A stretch of 64,000 nt of DNA, taken from the NCBI GenBank assembly GCA_963556145.1, contig OY744470.1, positions 1,612,001-1,676,000 on the forward strand, in the 5' to 3' direction. The notes beneath the pieces were generated by a model. It made no database searches and was not told the DNA's origin. It was given only the letters and a program-made list of their open reading frames with translations. Below, in pieces: positions 23,600 through 34,298 of the stretch; the first letter of the stretch is position 1, and each line of letters starts with the position of its first letter. This stretch comes from Hygrocybe punicea (lineage: Eukaryota; Basidiomycota; Agaricomycetes; Agaricales; Hygrophoraceae). A program made the position numbers and the translations under genes.

Positions 23600-23889
23600 A
23601 TTTGAGAGATGTTGAACAATGTGAAATGTCTCCTTGAGCTGCATGACCCATTTGAGTTCATTGGAATACATGAATTATATAGGATAGGCCAACGCACCCT
23701 GACCCACTTAGTCCTGCATGAAGCAACTGTCTTCTCAACACCCGTGTAAGGTCTCTTCGCCATCTCAGCAGCAGTGGCATCCCAAATTGATTGATGGAAG
23801 TTGACGCCATCTCCAGCTTCTGCCTTGTGCTCTAGGAGGAACAACAGAAGCGCCTTCTCATCTTCTGTGGTCCAGACTGCGTGATCCAT
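23600..23889 (-). pseudogene. Harbinger ORF2 (Myb/SANT-like), 5' part
   Basis: The start Met at 23889 leads into WTTEDEKALLLFLLEHKAEA, then IWDATAAEM and VASCRTKWVR, the first helices of a Myb/SANT-like domain with its spaced Trp residues. A 59-bp intron (23639-23697) separates this from LKETFHIVQHLSN, which runs into the 9.2-kb insertion at 23600. The third conserved Trp (FSWDAD) lies on the far side, at about 14385. Start chosen as the Met just ahead of the first domain Trp. Confidence 0.83.
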
Positions 23890-25227
23890 GCAGTGGTATG
23901 TAGAACGAAAGTGGGCCGTTTCCTTCGCCGAACTGACATAGACAACGGTACTCCGACCGACTATCCTAGCAATCTCTCAGCGGTCAGTGATTTTATTTGT
24001 CTAGTAGTAATGAAAATCTTTTACTCTGACTTTTATTGTGCTTGATCCACGCATTACCTACCTCTAAAAACTTGTACACACATAAAATGGCCTCTTAACT
24101 ACATGCCCCAGATTTTTGGATTTTTAGAGTGAAAGAATCAGCCATCGGGCACAGATCGTGAACACAACTCAGATTTTGTGTGACTGGATGTGTAATGAAA
24201 AAAAAAACAAGTCATGGAGTGTCATTCAATATAAGTTGGATTTGAGAAGGCTGAAAGAGTTTATAGCATATGCAAGGTTTGAAAACTGTTGTTTCTGTAC
24301 CAGATCTCTGGGATCTGGGCCATGTTAGAATGTACACACACTCAAGATGCACACCTTTTCATCTCCCCAGCTTCACTCATTTCAGGCATTAAAGTTGACA
24401 AGGTCTCCATTGTATCATACATTTATGTCTCCCAATTTTTGTGAGGGATATGGAGATGTGGAACACATTGATCCAGACAATTTTAATTACATATTCAATT
24501 TGCATTACCCCTATTATAACAGTTGATATATGTCCGATAAGTATGTATTACATAATATGCTAGTAGGAGTACACCAGCTCTGCGAATGTTGAAAACATAT
24601 CATTTCCCTATGGAAAGTCACCATTGATCATAAAGGAATTAACACCAGATTATTGTTATTAGAATGATTCATATGAGAATAGCAATAATCGACATTTAAA
24701 CTTTTTTACATGGCTATTGGCTTCTCAATGGCTCGCTACGCATCTGTGGCTTCTCTGGCAGCTCATAACTTTACACAATTCATCACACAAGCTCAGTCAA
24801 AAATGGATCAATGATGAGTTGCCAGTCAGAGGGAAAATGCTTGCTGAATTGAATGGCGCTCCATGGGGGCTTCAAAGCATTGATGCTCATCCATGAATAT
24901 CTGACTGTCATCTGCTTCTAAACAAGATAGAAATGGGGTAGTACACACAAGATGTCAATGGAACAAAAGGTTCAAATTGCACAGGACTTGGCTTCAAAAT
25001 GTGACTTGTAAATTATAATGATGAGCACATGGGACAATGACTATGCATACATTCAGCCCATGACATGACTTATCCTGCGCTAGACCGGCCAACCGAGGTT
25101 GGCAATGTTGTGTTTGAGACGGGCCAGCTGATCTGGGCTGACAAAATAATATTGTCAGGTACCTGACGGGGTAACTCAGGAATGTCATAGTTCTGGTGTT
25201 AGATGGGTGGGCTGAGGTTTGAGCCAG
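23890..25227. other. No gene recognised
   Basis: AT-rich, with only short ORFs. The right terminus of the Harbinger transposon must lie somewhere here, but I could not identify its inverted repeat. Confidence 0.4.
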
Positions 25228-25575
25228 AATAGTGTTATTCATGTGAGACCGTTGGGCCAAAGTTCTATGGGGGAAACATTACCCATATGAGACCGATGGG
25301 CTGAGGTTCTGCTGGGGTATTGTTACCCGTCTCAGACCATTGGGCTGAGGTTCTATGGGGGTATTGTTAACCATCTCAGACTGTTGGGCTGAGGTTCTTC
25401 GGAAGTATTGTTAACCGTCTCAGACCGTTGGGCCGAGTTTCTGCTGGGGTATTGTTACCTGTCTTAGACCATTGGGCCGTGTTTCTGTGGGAGTATTGTT
25501 AACCATCTCAGACCATTCGGCCAAGTTTCTTTGGGAGTATTGTTACCTGTCTCAGACCGTTTGGCCGAGGTTCAC
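25228..25575. repeat. 44-bp minisatellite, about 8 units
   Basis: Unit of type GTTACCCGTCTCAGACCATT followed by GGGCTGAGGTTCT and a G-rich end, repeating every 44 bp. Confidence 0.9.
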
Positions 25576-25831
25576 AATAATAATAATATTCATCGGCTGA
25601 CAATTGGACAAACACCCTTCCAAATTTTGTCCAGCCTCGGTGTCTCAGCAAGAGCATAAACATAATCTTCAGCAATAAAATTGGCATTGGCAGTGGCATC
25701 GGCGTTTGATCGGCATCGGCGTTGGCCACGAAATTGGTGTTGTTGGCGTATGTTTGACCACGTTGTAGAGGCTCCGGGCTGTCTGGACCCGAATCCTCTT
25801 CATATCCCACGTCGTCCCCATCCATTCCCAT
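25508..25831 (-). pseudogene. Unknown acidic protein fragment
   Basis: MGMDGDDVGYEEDSGPDSPEP is followed by a hexamer-encoded stretch ANADADQTPMPLPMP. It resembles the acidic linkers of the nearby KDZ cluster genes and is probably a remnant of one of them. No domain seen. Confidence 0.3.
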
Positions 25832-25859
25832 TCATGTATTGTCGATTCCACCCGATTCC

Positions 25860-26500
25860 GGTCCTCTCCATCGATTCCGCTCCGGATCCCCCTCCGGAAT
25901 CGTTCATACTCAAGATGCGATGTCTCTAACGACCCGGAATCACTACGTATATAGTTACATATGATATATCTTCGTTTCCCGTTACTTAGTACATAGCACC
26001 ACTCCCCCTATCCTCCACTCCACTACCCCTATCAGTTACAGCCTTCGCTTGTAGTACATAGTTACTACAGCACAGGATCACTCCCAGTAGTATAAAAGAT
26101 GTACCCTTATACTACAACCATATTATTACATCCCATCATATTATATCCTATCTTATTATCCCGCTTCAGTTCTATTTCTGAGTCCACTCTTCGTATCGTC
26201 TACACCGCTCATAGTCCTTTCCCCATACTCTCCCTCTGAGTCCAGAACCCCTGGATTCGGGTTAGATTGACTAGACACTATGGAAAGACTTTACTCCTCT
26301 GATCACTTTCTAGCAGATCACCCCTTACAGTAGATTCCCATTCAGATCTACAACCCCACTCGCCATCACAACGTTCTGACCTGTTTTGGTTTGTGGACTA
26401 AGTGCCTAACTTGGGAAAGAGCCTTTGCATAGGGCAACTGCATATAGAGCATTGTAAATCAATCTCCCGATCTCTAAAAAGATTTTGCAGAATCTCGTTC
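25860..26500 (+). promoter_or_regulatory. LTR-like or promoter region upstream of the TET/JBP gene
   Basis: No coding signal. A TATAAAAG box at about 26091 is preceded by CGACCCGGAATCACTACG (25930) and followed by pyrimidine-rich sequence. The pattern suggests a solo LTR (TGTCTCTAACGACC... to ...CGCCATCACA), but I see no target duplication. It may supply the promoter of the downstream gene. Confidence 0.3.
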
Positions 26501-26604
26501 GTTTGAACCATGGTTGACTTTTAATTATTCATATTGTATAAGGATATAAATCCCAATGGGTAATATTAATTTCATTCATAACCTTCATTCCCTGCCCCTA
26601 CACA

Positions 26605-27891
26605 ATGAGCCACTCTTTTCGATCAGGATCCATTGCCGACTTCACTGACAGAATATCCACGTACCTCGGCCAAAAATTTGGTCAATGTATCAGCCCACAC
26701 AGGGCATCCATGGGGTGCATCTTACCACTGATGGACTTCAGCACTCAATTAATATGTGATTGTGAGCTGTTGATTGATAGATTGGTATTGGCATACCAAA
26801 ATCATGGTATTAATATTGCTGCTCATTTCTGCAGTAAATCTTCTACTGAATTCGACTTTAGTTACATTGGAATGGGATGCCGACTGATATTCATCAAGAT
26901 TGGGTCAAAAGCCGATGGGCTTCAATGTGACAAAGGAGGCTGCTCTAATGTACTGTCATCCCTTGCTCTGGAATCCCCCACAAACGGTAAACACTCTGCT
27001 AAGTGTTCGCGATCACTACGGATGCATCCTTTGCTGGTATCTGCCTGATGCATTGACACCGACTCGACAAGTATGTGGTTTGCCATGACTGACACCTCTG
27101 AATTCAAATTACGTTAACAGGCTATCATTGCCGAATCGCTAAAGCATATGAACAAATTGTTGTCTCGAAGCATGTCAAGTGCCGCGAAGAAGAACTGGAG
27201 GATCGATCCAGCATTATTTCAGGCTAACAGTCAATGTGGTTGGATAATGCCAGGCACAGTAGAGCTTTCTCCTGCTTGGTTTCAACAAGGACACGATGTA
27301 ATTATTATCATTGAAGACATGGCAATAGCTGAATATATATGAATGCAGATGCAAAATGAACCCATTGTGGTTTCCTCGGCCTTGAATGACACGAATGCCG
27401 AAGCCGGTGGAAGGGCCTGGCTAGATGCTGCAAGTGAATCAATCGCACTCATATCAGCAACTCTTTCCATTACACACCCCGAATTGTACAAGTGTGGCCG
27501 AGAGACACTTCGGCGTTTGGAATCCAATGCTGAACTCTCTGATGTCCTGAGCCGATGGTCCTTGGCATGTAATGGGATGTCGGTGATAAGCAATCGAGAA
27601 ACACCAGCACATCGGGACAACAATTCACGGGCGGAGTGGTATGACATTTTGGCTACAATCGGGCCATACAAGGAAGCCGTTCTGGACTTGTCGAACATCG
27701 GCATTAGATCAGGTACACTTGTCCATCTCGGTGGACGACTTTTAAGACACGGGGTTCGTCGGACGGATGGTGATCATGTTTGCCTTGCATTTTATATGAG
27801 AGATAACGTGCATGAGCGAGTAGGGATGCAGGCAGCCTCATGGATGACTGTTGATCACATAAAGACTTCTTTTTACCTGCCCATTAGCTGA
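26605..27891 (+). CDS. TET/JBP-family 2-oxoglutarate Fe(II) dioxygenase, possibly decayed at its 5' end
   Basis: Family role: oxidises 5-methylcytosine (or thymine in JBP) using Fe(II) and 2-oxoglutarate. The last exon (27349-27891) shows the double-stranded beta-helix signature: HRD metal motif in TPAHRDNNSRAEWYD (27601-27645; His at 27610), the second metal His in GRLLRHGV (CAC at 27748-27750) and the downstream FYMRDNVHER. Upstream exons carry KEAALMYCHPLLWNPP and HYGCILCWYLPDA. Two clean introns: 27071-27120 (50 bp) and 27298-27348 (51 bp). The exon from the Met at 26605 is in a different frame from the next block and I found no splice pair joining them in phase, so either the start lies elsewhere or there is an indel near 26830-26900. 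Its neighbour is a KDZ transposase, a known association. Closest alternative: another DSBH dioxygenase. Confidence 0.75.
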
Positions 27892-27975
27892 ATTACTTGT
27901 TCTTTACTTGTTCTTTATAATAATACCGGAAAAATACTACAGAAGCACATACATATAGGATAACACTGATCAGAC

Positions 27976-29165
27976 CTATGCCAACCGACGATGTATTTCG
28001 TCCAGAGTCTTCCACCTCATGCTCAACAGCTTCGCATCATCTATTTTTTCAAAAGCCTGCCTTTGAATCAGCGTGTAGCTGGTTTCCATCTCCACTGGGA
28101 GCATCCCAAGATAACGCCAAAGTTCGGCGTTTTGCTTGACAGACAGACTTTTGATAAACGCTGATGATAAAGAAACAGGTTGAAGACCCCACCGATCTTC
28201 AAGCCTCTCTTTTCGCCCCTTGCCTTTGTCAGTTGACATTGAGGTGTTATCTAAGCTGGTGCCATCCAATTCATTGACATCCATCTCAGCACTGGACGCC
28301 GATGCCGATGCCGATGTTTGACGATCCGACAATGTTTCAATGAGGGGCAATCCATTCCAACATGGACTGCTTGACTGACTTGATGGACCGCTCATTGGGC
28401 TTGATGGCCTGGTGGCAACATTCGGCATATTGAGAACCTGTTCTTTGATGTTGTCGAGGGCCTTTCAATTGACTCATGAATGAGCAGCTGTCATGGGTTT
28501 CTCGCAGGCAAACCTCACCTCCCAAAGTTGGGGTGGCTCCTCTGATAACCCGCCCGAAGTCGATGCATATGCCATTCGAAAGGCAAGGGCTGTTTCAGGC
28601 TGTCCATGATTCAACTCTGGAATATGGTAAGCAGAGAACAAAAAATAATACCTGCATCATGGTCACCACTGCAAAGTATCCTGCAAAGGAGATCAGAATG
28701 CGTCCCAGGTCCTCGGGGACCAATCCTTCCTCTTCCTCCCACCAATGCCCACCATCCAGATGTTTGACGACAAAGGCAGGGGACAATGTGTCGATTGGGA
28801 GGTCTTGTTCAGAAACATCCTTCCATAAATATGGCAGAGCATGTCGATACAGTGATTTAGCTGTTTCTCGAATCACATCCGGGATTTCCAATCTGATTCT
28901 GGCGATTTGCGCAGTGCCGATGGCGACCATGGCTGCTGCCTGCACAAGAAAGTGTAAATTGTTTTAGCAGACAGAGCTAGCATTAAGTCAATGAACTCAC
29001 TATTTCTGACCGCATGTTCGATTCCCATCTTGTCCGCTGCTCGATGGTCAGCTCATCCCAATCAGCTATCAACGCCCATGTTGCCATTTTGACTCGGCGT
29101 CCAAGGAGATTCAGGAGGTGTTGACATTCCCATGTTTGTGCCATAAGAAAGCCGGTATAGGTCAA
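27976..29165 (-). CDS. Unknown gene between TET/JBP and KDZ
   Basis: Read right to left: an exon with RRVKMATWALIADWDELTIE (29165-about 29000), an intron beginning GTGAGTTC, then AAAMVAIGTAQIARIRLEIP and GGHWWEEEEGLVPEDLGRIL (about 28940-28670), a second intron of about 50 bp, and a C-terminal part with a Ser/Ala-rich hexamer-encoded linker (QTSASASASSAEMD, about 28320) ending in KTLDEIHRRLA at 27976. No enzymatic motif recognised. It converges on the TET/JBP gene with 85 bp between the stops. The position suggests a companion gene of the KDZ unit. Exact start and exon 3-4 joins uncertain. Confidence 0.5.
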
Positions 29166-30416
29166 TGATGAATGTTTTATTTATCTGTGTTTGAAATTTT
29201 CATAGACTGTATCACTCAATCGGCACCAACTCTGAAAGAAGTCACTGGCCAGGCTCACTAATACACTAATAACGATATCTTGTTATGCCAGTTGCTTATG
29301 AGACATGTTGAGGACACCCTTGCAAATGGGCCCCGATTTTCCATTGTAAAGCCGCTGCATCTTGGCGCCGACATTCTATTCAGTGGGGACATTGCTGAAC
29401 GGCGTCACAGAGACACGTATATTTGGCAGATTTTCTATATATGTTTTAGACAAATTGCAAACGACTTCTGTGCTTGGGTGGTGAATTGTTCCCATAGAGC
29501 CACCTGCCTTGCAGCATAACATTGTTTTCCTTTTGCTCCGAGGCCGGTCACCGAGTCCTTAAGAGTCCTCCACTCATCCACTTTTTTCTTGAATGTGTGA
29601 ATAGTCCACTGCATTTCTTGCTTGACCCTGTCAAATTCCTCTTTCCAGCAGCTGAAATTCGCATTTGTCCTGAGCCAATGCACCTGATAGACTAGCACCA
29701 GTCATTTCAGATTTAGGATCATGAAATCGCAAAGATAGCTTACATTCTTCCATCCATCCATTACCAGCCACATCTCGGTCGACATCCATGTTCCAAAACC
29801 ATGCCAGCGCTCTATTCCATTGCCCTGGTTGTTTTGGATCCAATAATGCGGTTGTTGCATTGAGTTGATCACTCCGGAGCAACTAGTAGGTTGCCAGCAT
29901 CTCTTTTGATGCTCCAAGGTGAACCATGGTTCTTCGAGCCAAGTGATAAACCCGTGCATGGTGCCTTACCTGGGCTTCCACCGAATAAACTTCTTTCCAT
30001 GCTCTTGTTTTTTGCTTAGTCCCCACCACGAGTCAAACATTTTTCCGAAACAAGAACACTTTGTGACCAAGACATATTCGGATTTGATAGAGAGCGTTTG
30101 TGGCCTGGCTTTCTCGCAATTTCAATTCCGCAAAAAGTAATTTGTTCCCGGAGCTTGTGACTGCCGATCCATGGAGGTTGGAAGGGAGACACAACTTTGT
30201 ATAGATTGGGGAATGGTCATCAGAGTACCTCTGTCGTCGGCGGCTGATAAAAGGATTGTCGCTGTCATCCCCTTCATCAGCACTGTCTTCAACATCTGGT
30301 TCAGTATTGTCTGCATCATCCGATCTATCGGTGTCTGATGTCGAATCTGAATCCTCGTTGTTCATACATGAATCCATAAATTTTGATGACAATTTGTTGA
30401 AATGGGTGATTTTGTT

Positions 30417-30456
30417 CAACAATTGGCGTCTTTTTTCAACAATCGGCGTCTTTTTT
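30417..30456. repeat. 20-bp tandem duplication breaking the KDZ frame
   Basis: CAACAATTGGCGTCTTTTTT is followed directly by CAACAATCGGCGTCTTTTTT. Twenty bases is not a multiple of three, so the KDZ frame changes here. Confidence 0.85.
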
Positions 30457-30730
30457 CCTCCATTGATAGCAACGCCGACGCTCCGGGGTTACAGCCAAGT
30501 TTTCTCTCTTCATTGGCCAATGACATTCTGTACAAATCAATAGAGGTCAATTTTGGCACTCTCCTTATAGAATTTCACCTACTGTGATTCTTCAATTTTT
30601 AGGGCACAGCACGGGTACGGGTTTACCCGTGGTTATTCCAAAACGGGTAATTCGGGTTCGGGTACGGTGTTTCGGTTTGCACACCTTGTCAAAACTGTAC
30701 CCGTTATCCGCGGGTGACGGGTTTTCACGG

Positions 30731-30878
30731 TGTAGTAGTGGTGCCTGTCATGTCACGTGACCTGGACCTTAGTCAGTAGCCAGTTCCGCATGTAGTAGAC
30801 AGTTGATCCATCCCATCCACCTCAGCCATTCCGTGCGATTCCATCCCCGATCCCAAGAGATCCCTCGGGACCACTCCA
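30731..30878 (+). repeat. Solo LTR of the small retroelement, in hAT K
   Basis: 148 bp, TGTAGTAGTGG... to ...GGGACCACTCCA, flanked by a 4-bp duplication ACGG (30727-30730, 30879-30882). The sister copy at 46.1 kb has the site unoccupied with a single ACGG, which dates this as a separate insertion event. Confidence 0.85.
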
Positions 30879-31312
30879 ACGGGTCTGTCAACCCAAGCCC
30901 CAGGTAGGTTTTTTCTTTGTTATTTACTTTATTTTCACATTAATTTCTTTACTTTTGCTAAGTTCGCGTGATATTTGCTACCACCGTGACAAGCGCAAAC
31001 ATAACAACAATGACAAGAAAACTCATGAACGACAACGATAACGACAACCACGACAACCCCGCACGCCAAAAATGAACCACCAAAGTCGCGACGGCGACGA
31101 CAACGATAGAAAGGAAAGCCGGGAGGGTGGTGCGCCCACCTACCGGCCCAGGTACGTCCCCCCAATCCAGTCCCAACGACATTGGCTAACGAGGGGAATG
31201 GACGAGGCGAGGACGAAGACGGACACAGCAACAACGGTCCCACCTCACGAACATGCTCCGGCCACGTCAATTGACGTGTGGACGCCCATGGAAAGTCCCC
31301 AGCCCCATCCAA

Positions 31313-31366
31313 CCTCGCAAAAACAGACGGAGCGCGTCAATTGACGCGTCCCCGTTGTTCGCGAGG
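31313..31366. repeat. TCAATTGA hairpin cassette (copy 4)
   Basis: CCTCGCAA and TTCGCGAGG around GCGTCAATTGACGC (31334-31347). A second core, ACGTCAATTGACGT, lies at 31264-31277. Confidence 0.75.
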
Positions 31367-32316
31367 TAGTTAGGATGGAACACGGTGGGTACCCACAGAT
31401 AACGGGTACGGGTTGTACCCGTCATCGGAGCGGGTACAGTTTCCGCGGGTACGGGTGCGGTGTCGGGAATTCTGACCCGCGGTATACCCGTGCCGTGCCT
31501 TATCAATTTTCACTCCATTGGATAACCATGCGATAGTGCCATTCACCAGACCATCGGTCTTTTCACGCATGGTTAACTCCAACATTGTTTCCTCCTTGGT
31601 CAGACCTGAGACACAAGTTCAGAAATTGTTCAATTGGATGTCAAATGAATACCTTTGCTTATTTTTGCATCGTATAAATCCATCGCCGTCTCATCATGTT
31701 CTCGGTTCTTTTGGGCTCTTTGCTCCTCTTGTGTCCACTTCTGAATCAGGTTTCTGTCTGCTGTTGACTTGAGCTCATCCAGTGCACAATGGCTGCTGTC
31801 TAACCCGATGGTGGCTTTGTGAAATCTTTTCCTCAGTGTCAACACTGAGATTTTTGTTAGCCACAATCACTGACAATGATAACATTTTACAAACCAATTC
31901 TGATCAGTTTCTTAAAATTTGAGTCGTTCATATGTCCGTCAATCATTTCCTGACGGGATGCTGCTGTCATAGTCCTCGTGCTCCTGGCAATATTGTCAAA
32001 TGGAGACCATAATGTTTCCAAAATTTCCCCATCGACCTGGCCTGCCCCTTCTATAAACTGAGGGCTGTATCAAGGGTAGCAAGAGTCCTGATGTCCCATT
32101 ATGTGAAACAAGCCGATCGCCTTCTTGATATGTAAACCCTCGGGCATCTCCAGATAGGACCCTTCGGTCAATCTCTCGGTCAGGTATTTCCCATATTGGC
32201 ACATCACATCGTAGATGAGCAAGACTTGTTTGAAACCAGATGCATATTTAAGTGCTTCTGAGACTGCATAGTCCATGTTCATGTGTCTGGATGACATGTC
32301 ATGTTAGCATCAGAAG

Positions 32317-32402
32317 GAGCATCAGAATTAGAAGTAGCATCGGCATCGGCGTCAGCATCGGCATCAGTATCGGCATCAGCATCAGCATCAGCATGAACAG
32401 AG
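32317..32402. repeat. (GGCATC/AGCATC)n hexamer tract inside a KDZ intron
   Basis: Degenerate GGCATCGGCATCAGCATC hexamers fill a KDZ intron (32287-32445, 159 bp) whose splice sites join HSVVNFQKGER to HMNMDYA. Other introns in the window are about 50 bp, so the tract accounts for the extra length. Confidence 0.8.
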
Positions 32403-34122
32403 GCATAGGTGATGACATCGGCGTCGGCACACATGATTCACACACCTTTCACCCTTTTGAAAGTTAACCACGGAGTGTGGAACAAAGCATCCATGACGTG
32501 CACAAGCGACTACACTGATGCCAGTAATATCCAAATGTTGTTTTCAGGTGTTAGCTTGATTAACTGCCTGATGTTCATTGCATGTCGACTTCTATCAAGG
32601 TTCAGGCTTTCAACATCTTAACAAGATCGAACTGCCAATCTTAAACTTATGCTTTTCACTTCCTTCAATGCCTTGATGTGCTGCATATATCTCTTGTCCC
32701 CAACCATAAACCCATGACCATCAGAGATTGTGACATCATCGAGGGATCGATGCATCTTCATGTGGTCGGCTTTGAAATTTCCATCCATCATGAATGTTGG
32801 GAGGATGATCCCATCATCCTCCTCCTTTGGTTTCCAGTCATCGGGGAGATTGACATCAGGCATTGGACATGCTGAACAAGTCACCGTCAGTTGTCTGGGC
32901 CCAGGTTCATGAGCACTTTGATGGCCCAATCCGTTCCACTTCCAGGCCTTCAGATTTCTCCATTGTCGTGTCACCCTTAGCAATTCGTGGTAATGAGTCT
33001 ATGTATATATGTATTTGTTAATTGAACAAGGTCGATGGCTCAAATAATATAACATACCAGGACAGTATGTGGGAATTGTGAATATGTCAGATGGAGCAGT
33101 TTGGAGTGGAACATTTGGCAGGCCATTTTACATTCCAAGTTGTCGATCAAGAATTCATCCAGGACTTGGAATGTAAATGCAGTTCGGTGGTTTTTTTGAT
33201 GTGGCCAGGTATAAGCCGATATCAAGCAGCTGACGATCGGGCTGAGCAGTGGCACTACATTGACACCATCTTACAGCCAGCCGATGGATCCCTGAGCTGT
33301 CTACCACTACCATTATGCTTTCAGATGATTGGTCGGTGACATTCGGTGTGGTAGGGAAGCCTTGGAATGTCAGCGATGTGTATTCGGCGTCACGTTCATC
33401 ATTGGCATTGGCGTCAGCATTGGCATTGTCGTCATCATCGGTGTCATTTCCAAGAGTGTTAAACCCCTCAGAATGTTCCACAGATGGGCATTCCAACCCT
33501 CCATGACCCAGGTGGAGCTTGACCCCAATTTCAATCAACCATGCTGGAGCAAAGTAGGTCCCTGTCCATCTTTCCACCCAATGGAATGGTAGCCTTCGAT
33601 GAATGTCGGCACAACATTTTTGGCAATAGATTGGGTTACCAAAACATGTCATGCATTTCCATGTGCCTTCAGCCATTGAACAACTCAGACAGGCCTGATT
33701 GTCTGGTTGAGCTTCCCTAGCAAGAATACAATCTAAATACTTGGGTCGATGGGACAACCATTCTTTCATGTAATTGTTTGATGACTCCAAAATGTCATTG
33801 TCAGTCTAGAGTATTGGAATACAATATAATATTTACATTACTGGCTGGCATTCTTAAAGGCTCAATATTTGGGACAAATTCATGAAAGTCTCCAGTCAAG
33901 TCATTCTCTTCTTGAAGTTGGGATGTCCTCAGTGTTTTTCTAGGAGATGAACTCGAGCAGCTAGGGGTGTGGACAACTTGTCTTCGGGTCTGAAATCCAC
34001 AGCTGGTGAATACCTCTCTCAATGCCACCCTGCTGACACGAGGAGCAGACTTCCTTTTGAATGACTTCACCATGACTGCAATGAGTGAGATAGATGACAC
34101 TGGACCAAAAGTTAGACACAGA

Positions 34123-34284
34123 AAATGGCATGGTTAGAATTCCACAAATGAGTTGTAGAGACTAAAAGTGGTGAGGAAGCTAATATAGGACCGTCAAAAT
34201 CAATTTAAGTCAGGTCCCAATACTCAAATAGAGTATAGTCAAAATTGGGAAAGTCGACCACTTGCTACCTATAATGACACTTGA
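34123..34284. repeat. Direct repeat, left copy (promoter interval)
   Basis: About 160 bp from ACAGAAAATGG to GACCACTTGCTACCTATAAT, repeated at 35122-35273. Both copies lie between the divergent KDZ and 35.3-kb genes. Confidence 0.88.
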
Positions 34285-34298
34285 GCAAAAGTCAATTA

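Larger units (their letters stand above)
30600..31502. mobile_element. Non-autonomous hAT element K inside the KDZ gene
   Basis: Ends TAGGGCACAGCACGGGTA / TACCCGTGCCGTGCCTTA, flanked by a perfect 8-bp duplication TCAATTTT (30592-30599 and 31503-31510). The KDZ frame (WLSNGVKIEES) continues across the insertion when one duplication copy is removed. The interior carries a solo LTR (30731-30878), two TCAATTGA palindromes and a GGGAGGGTGGTGCGCCCACC block also present in element C at 48886. A truncated sister copy is at 45982-46207. Confidence 0.93.
29435..34078 (-). pseudogene. KDZ (Kyakuja-Dileera-Zisupton) transposase, interrupted
   Basis: N-terminal exon MVKSFKRKSAPRVSRVALRE (34069 down). Next comes a CxC2-like cysteine cluster: CLSC..GTWKCMTCFGNPIYCQKCCADIH, LPFHWVERWTG and LGHGGLECP (about 33680-33480). 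Then FQVLDEFLIDNLECKM, VTRQWRNLKAWKWNG, VTCSACPMPDVNLPDDWK, MDGNFKADHMKM, ACARHGCFVPHSVV, MNMDYAVSEAL, LLIYDVMCQYGKYL, IGLFHIMGHQDSCY, GQVDGEILETLW and HMNDSNFKKLIRI, all in the KDZ order, and the C-terminal VHWLRTNANFSCWKEE (about 29680). Lesions: a hAT insertion (30600-31502), a frame slip at a 7-T run (33191-33197), TGA at 32070-32072 where Arg is expected, and a 20-bp tandem duplication at 30417-30456 that shifts frame. Transcribed divergently from the 35.3-kb gene. Confidence 0.88.

Noticed and set aside
25228..25575. Possible CRISPR-like array
   Set aside because: Units are contiguous 44-bp tandem copies with no unique spacers, and the organism is a eukaryote. It is a minisatellite.
30600..31502. 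Possibility that element K is an intron or exon block of the KDZ gene
   Set aside because: It has hAT-type ends and a perfect 8-bp duplication, and the KDZ frame is restored by its removal. The splice-site pattern is absent at its edges.
32252..32467. Plus-strand Ile/Ser/Gly repeat protein
   Set aside because: Antisense of the hexamer tract within a KDZ intron.
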